Assembly: GCA_903896915.1 (NCBI GenBank)
Contig: CAITZN010000487.1
Span: 1 to 8,570 of the forward strand
Source: an uncultured bacterium
GTDB taxonomy: Bacteria; Desulfobacterota; Desulfobulbia; Desulfobulbales; Desulfobulbaceae
Reading direction: 5' to 3'
DNA length: 8,570 nucleotides
The notes under the pieces were generated by a model. That model made no database searches and was not told where the DNA came from. It worked only from the letters and a program-made list of their open reading frames with translations. The position numbers and the translations under genes are program-made. Every line of letters starts with the position of its first letter. Position 1 is the stretch's first letter. Below are positions 6,581 to 8,570 of this stretch, piece by piece.

Positions 6581-7714
6581 ATGAATTCTTTGACTGAGAC
6601 CAAATCGTACGGCGATCCCGCCCGTTTTCTCACTCGGCTCCATGTGGCCGAAGACTGTCTTGATTTGCCTTACACACAGGAAATCATCAATCGTGCCAAC
6701 CTGCCGGTGACCGTGGTCGACGAGCGCGGCACCCCGGATATCGAAGGTGACTATCCCTACAACCTCAGTGCCGGTAAACGGCATCTGTTCCTCTGCCGCA
6801 ACCGGGGTGCCTTTTTTAAGCCCTGCCCTGGTACGCGTGAATACCGTTGCTGCGACTACCAGGTGCTCAATATAGGCATGAACTGCCCCATGGATTGCGT
6901 CTATTGCATCCTGCAAGCCTACCTTAACAACCCCTGGCTCAGTTTTTTCGTCAATGTCGAAAATCTCTTCTCTGAACTCGATGTTGCCCTGGATAACGAG
7001 CCTCAGCGGTTTTTCCGGATCGGCACCGGCGAGTTTACCGACAGTTTGGCCCTGGACAGTCTGACACATCTCAGTCCACGTCTGGTGACCTATATAGCCA
7101 ACCGCGATAATGCGGTGCTCGAGCTGAAGTCAAAGAGTGTCAATATTGAAAATCTTGAAGGGCTTGACCACCGGGGGCGTACCATCGTTGCCTGGTCGCT
7201 GAATAGTCCAGTGATCATGGCTCGGGAGGAGATCCGGACAGCTACTCTTACGGAACGTCTGCAGGCAGCGGCTCAGTGTGCGGAATGGGGCTATGGTCTT
7301 GCTTTTCATTTTGACCCGATCATCCTGCATGATGGCTGGCAGGAGGGGTATCGGCAGACCATTGCGAGCCTGTTTGCTTCGGTCCCCGCTGAGTCCATCG
7401 CCTGGATCAGCTTGGGGGCGCTGCGGTATCTACCGGCGTTGAAACAGATCGCGGCTGAACGCTTTCCCGCCTCACGCTTCTTCTATCAGGAATTCATCGA
7501 CGGGTTGGATGGCAAGCGCCGCTATTTCAGGCCGCAACGGGTAGCGATGTATCGATTCATCTTGGATGAGCTACGAAAACAGGCCCATCCCCGGACCTGC
7601 ATCTATTTTTGCATGGAAAATGACACCATCTGGCGGGACGTTTTCGGTTTTGTTCCGGAAGAACAGGGCGGTCTGCCGGCCATGCTTGACCGGGCGGTGA
7701 CTCGGCCGAAATGA
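6581..7714 (+). CDS. SPL-like radical SAM protein (spore photoproduct lyase family, non-canonical)
   Basis: This 377-residue protein has the radical SAM [4Fe-4S] motif C102-P-M-D-C106-V-Y-C109 in the context expected of the SplB family (COG1533). The context includes ILQAYLNNPWLSFFVNVENL, then RIGTGEFTDSL (146-156), LELKSKSVNIENL (180-192), and FHFDPIILHDGWQEGY (242-257). An additional cysteine group precedes it (C72, C82, C90, C91). In characterised spore photoproduct lyases the residue after the third cluster cysteine is tyrosine and a cysteine sits in the GS-C-TSD segment. Here these are I110 and E151 (my alignment), so DNA spore-photoproduct repair is unlikely and the substrate is unknown. 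The ATG at 6581 directly abuts AGGA, too close for a normal ribosome binding site. A TTG at 6590 would be well spaced, but the reconstructed pre-insertion ATGA overlap with the glycosyltransferase gene favours the ATG. Confidence 0.85.
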   Translation: MNSLTETKSYGDPARFLTRLHVAEDCLDLPYTQEIINRANLPVTVVDERGTPDIEGDYPYNLSAGKRHLFLCRNRGAFFKPCPGTREYRCCDYQVLNIGMNCPMDCVYCILQAYLNNPWLSFFVNVENLFSELDVALDNEPQRFFRIGTGEFTDSLALDSLTHLSPRLVTYIANRDNAVLELKSKSVNIENLEGLDHRGRTIVAWSLNSPVIMAREEIRTATLTERLQAAAQCAEWGYGLAFHFDPIILHDGWQEGYRQTIASLFASVPAESIAWISLGALRYLPALKQIAAERFPASRFFYQEFIDGLDGKRRYFRPQRVAMYRFILDELRKQAHPRTCIYFCMENDTIWRDVFGFVPEEQGGLPAMLDRAVTRPK

Positions 7715-7812
7715 TAGGGTGATTATTTTCTGGGCGACAGAGCACCAAAGGAGAATCAGTTTTTTCTGAATTGGGCCCGCCCTGGAAAGTGTCTGTTAAC
7801 GTTGCTTTGCAA

Positions 7813-7820
7813 GAGGAGGT
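7813..7820 (+). promoter_or_regulatory. Shine-Dalgarno of the sensor gene
   Basis: GAGGAGGT lies 6 nt before the GTG at 7827 and fixes that start over the in-frame ATG at 7845. The rest of the 112-bp gap after the radical SAM gene (7715-7826) shows no convincing promoter or terminator, only a weak TCAG/CTGA stem around a T6 loop at 7756-7769. Confidence 0.75.
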
Positions 7821-7826
7821 TCGAGC

Positions 7827-8570
7827 GTGATCAAATCATTTTATATGAATCTGAGTGGCAAAATCATTTTTGTTCTCGGGTTTTATATCCTGGGGATTTT
7901 CAGTATGGCGCTTGTCTCCCATGATGATTTGCGTACGACGGAAGAAAAAGTCGAATTTCTAGAACTCGCCTACAATTTGCACAACATTATTCTCGAAGTG
8001 CGTCGCTACGAAAAAAACTATCTCCTCTATAACAAGGAGGAGGCGTTCCGTGAAAACAACCGGTACCTTGCCCTCGCCATGGACACAGCAAAAGCGCTGT
8101 TAGCCAGGGCCGATAAGTACAAGGTGGCCCCAATGTTACGAGAGCTTGACGGGCAAATTGTCGCCTATAAGGCAACAATGGATCAATTTTCGCTGCAGGA
8201 AAGCTTTGATACCATCAAGTACACCCAAATTGAGGAGCGTCTTCGTGATCAGGGCAAGCAGATGACCGAATTGAGTAAAGATTTGGTTGATTTTGAACGC
8301 GGCCAGATTCACGTTATTTTGTCGGTCTTAAAGAAACAACTCGTGTTTTGGGGGTGCATGGCGGCTTTAATCGCTATTATTCTGTCTTTATTAATCGTCT
8401 ATTATATTTTTAAGCCGCTTTTTATCATCAAAAAAGCGACGGAAGATATCGCTCTCGGAAAGTTTAACAAAATCGATGTGATCAATACGAGGGATGAAAT
8501 GCAACAGGTAATGGAGGCCTTCAATACCATGGTTTTTGAGCTGGAACGGAGGCAGGATCAGCTGGTGCAA
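7827..8570 (+). CDS. N-terminal part of a membrane sensor with HAMP domain, probably a histidine kinase (runs off the window)
   Basis: There are 248 codons without a stop up to the right edge. The layout is: a short cytoplasmic N-terminus; TM1 about 12-30; an all-helical periplasmic sensing region about 31-172, rich in charged heptad-like stretches and with a RRYEKNYLLY segment (59-68) typical of four-helix-bundle sensors; TM2 about 173-194; then a HAMP domain about 195-245. The HAMP shows the conserved proline of I-F-K-P-L (194-198), A-L-G-K-F (209-213), R-D-E-M (222-225) and F-N-T-M (232-235). The tail ELERRQDQLVQ is the kind of coiled linker that leads into a HisKA domain in many deltaproteobacterial kinases. 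A chemoreceptor or diguanylate cyclase output cannot be excluded because the output domain lies outside the window. The start is GTG with a strong SD. No ligand can be inferred. Confidence 0.8.
   Translation, partial: MIKSFYMNLSGKIIFVLGFYILGIFSMALVSHDDLRTTEEKVEFLELAYNLHNIILEVRRYEKNYLLYNKEEAFRENNRYLALAMDTAKALLARADKYKVAPMLRELDGQIVAYKATMDQFSLQESFDTIKYTQIEERLRDQGKQMTELSKDLVDFERGQIHVILSVLKKQLVFWGCMAALIAIILSLLIVYYIFKPLFIIKKATEDIALGKFNKIDVINTRDEMQQVMEAFNTMVFELERRQDQLVQ

Noticed and set aside
7723..7830. Short plus-strand open frame ending in TGA that overlaps the sensor GTG as GTGA
   Set aside because: There is no ATG or well-placed GTG/TTG start. AAGGAGA at 7748-7754 is about 16 nt from the first TTG (7771), which is too far, and the peptide matches nothing I recognise.

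Overview
The window reads as part of a Gram-negative chromosome of roughly 50% GC. The protein styles (an RNase E/G beside a periplasmic M23 peptidase, LptF/G, a UPF0104-type membrane protein, and a spore-photolyase-like radical SAM protein in what looks like a non-sporulating cell) suggest a sulfate- or sulfur-metabolising deltaproteobacterium of the Desulfobulbales type. That placement is inference from protein flavour, not from a marker gene.

Positions 1-5433 hold a co-oriented minus-strand gene train. In transcription order it is: RNase G (rng), a membrane-anchored M23 metallopeptidase, an LptF/LptG-family lipopolysaccharide-export permease, a flippase-like (UPF0104 / lysylphosphatidylglycerol synthase TM-type) membrane protein, and the first 11 codons of what is probably a family 9 glycosyltransferase (heptosyltransferase-like). 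The peptidase and lptF genes overlap by 11 bp, and lptF overlaps the flippase gene by 61 bp. This points to one operon for envelope and LPS biogenesis headed by an RNA-processing enzyme. The permease carries an unusual C-terminal cysteine domain resembling the zinc domain of Ada. Its coding sequence also contains the Shine-Dalgarno sequence of the next gene.

Positions 5434-5583 form a divergent control region. It has back-to-back sigma70-like -10 boxes and a 23-bp inverted repeat placed so that it could affect both directions.

The plus strand (5584-7714) carries a family 2 glycosyltransferase and then an SPL-like radical SAM protein. They are separated by a short inverted-repeat element flanked by a perfect 10-bp direct repeat. 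Collapsing that repeat in silico restores an exact ATGA stop/start overlap between the two genes. The element therefore looks like a small non-autonomous (MITE/REP-like) insertion that split a formerly coupled gene pair, and this is the most notable finding here. The radical SAM protein has the CX3CX2C cluster motif, but the tyrosine and cysteine used by true spore photoproduct lyases are substituted, so its reaction is probably different.

From 7827 to the right edge, the N-terminal half of a membrane sensor (TM-periplasmic helices-TM-HAMP), probably a histidine kinase, begins behind a strong ribosome binding site.
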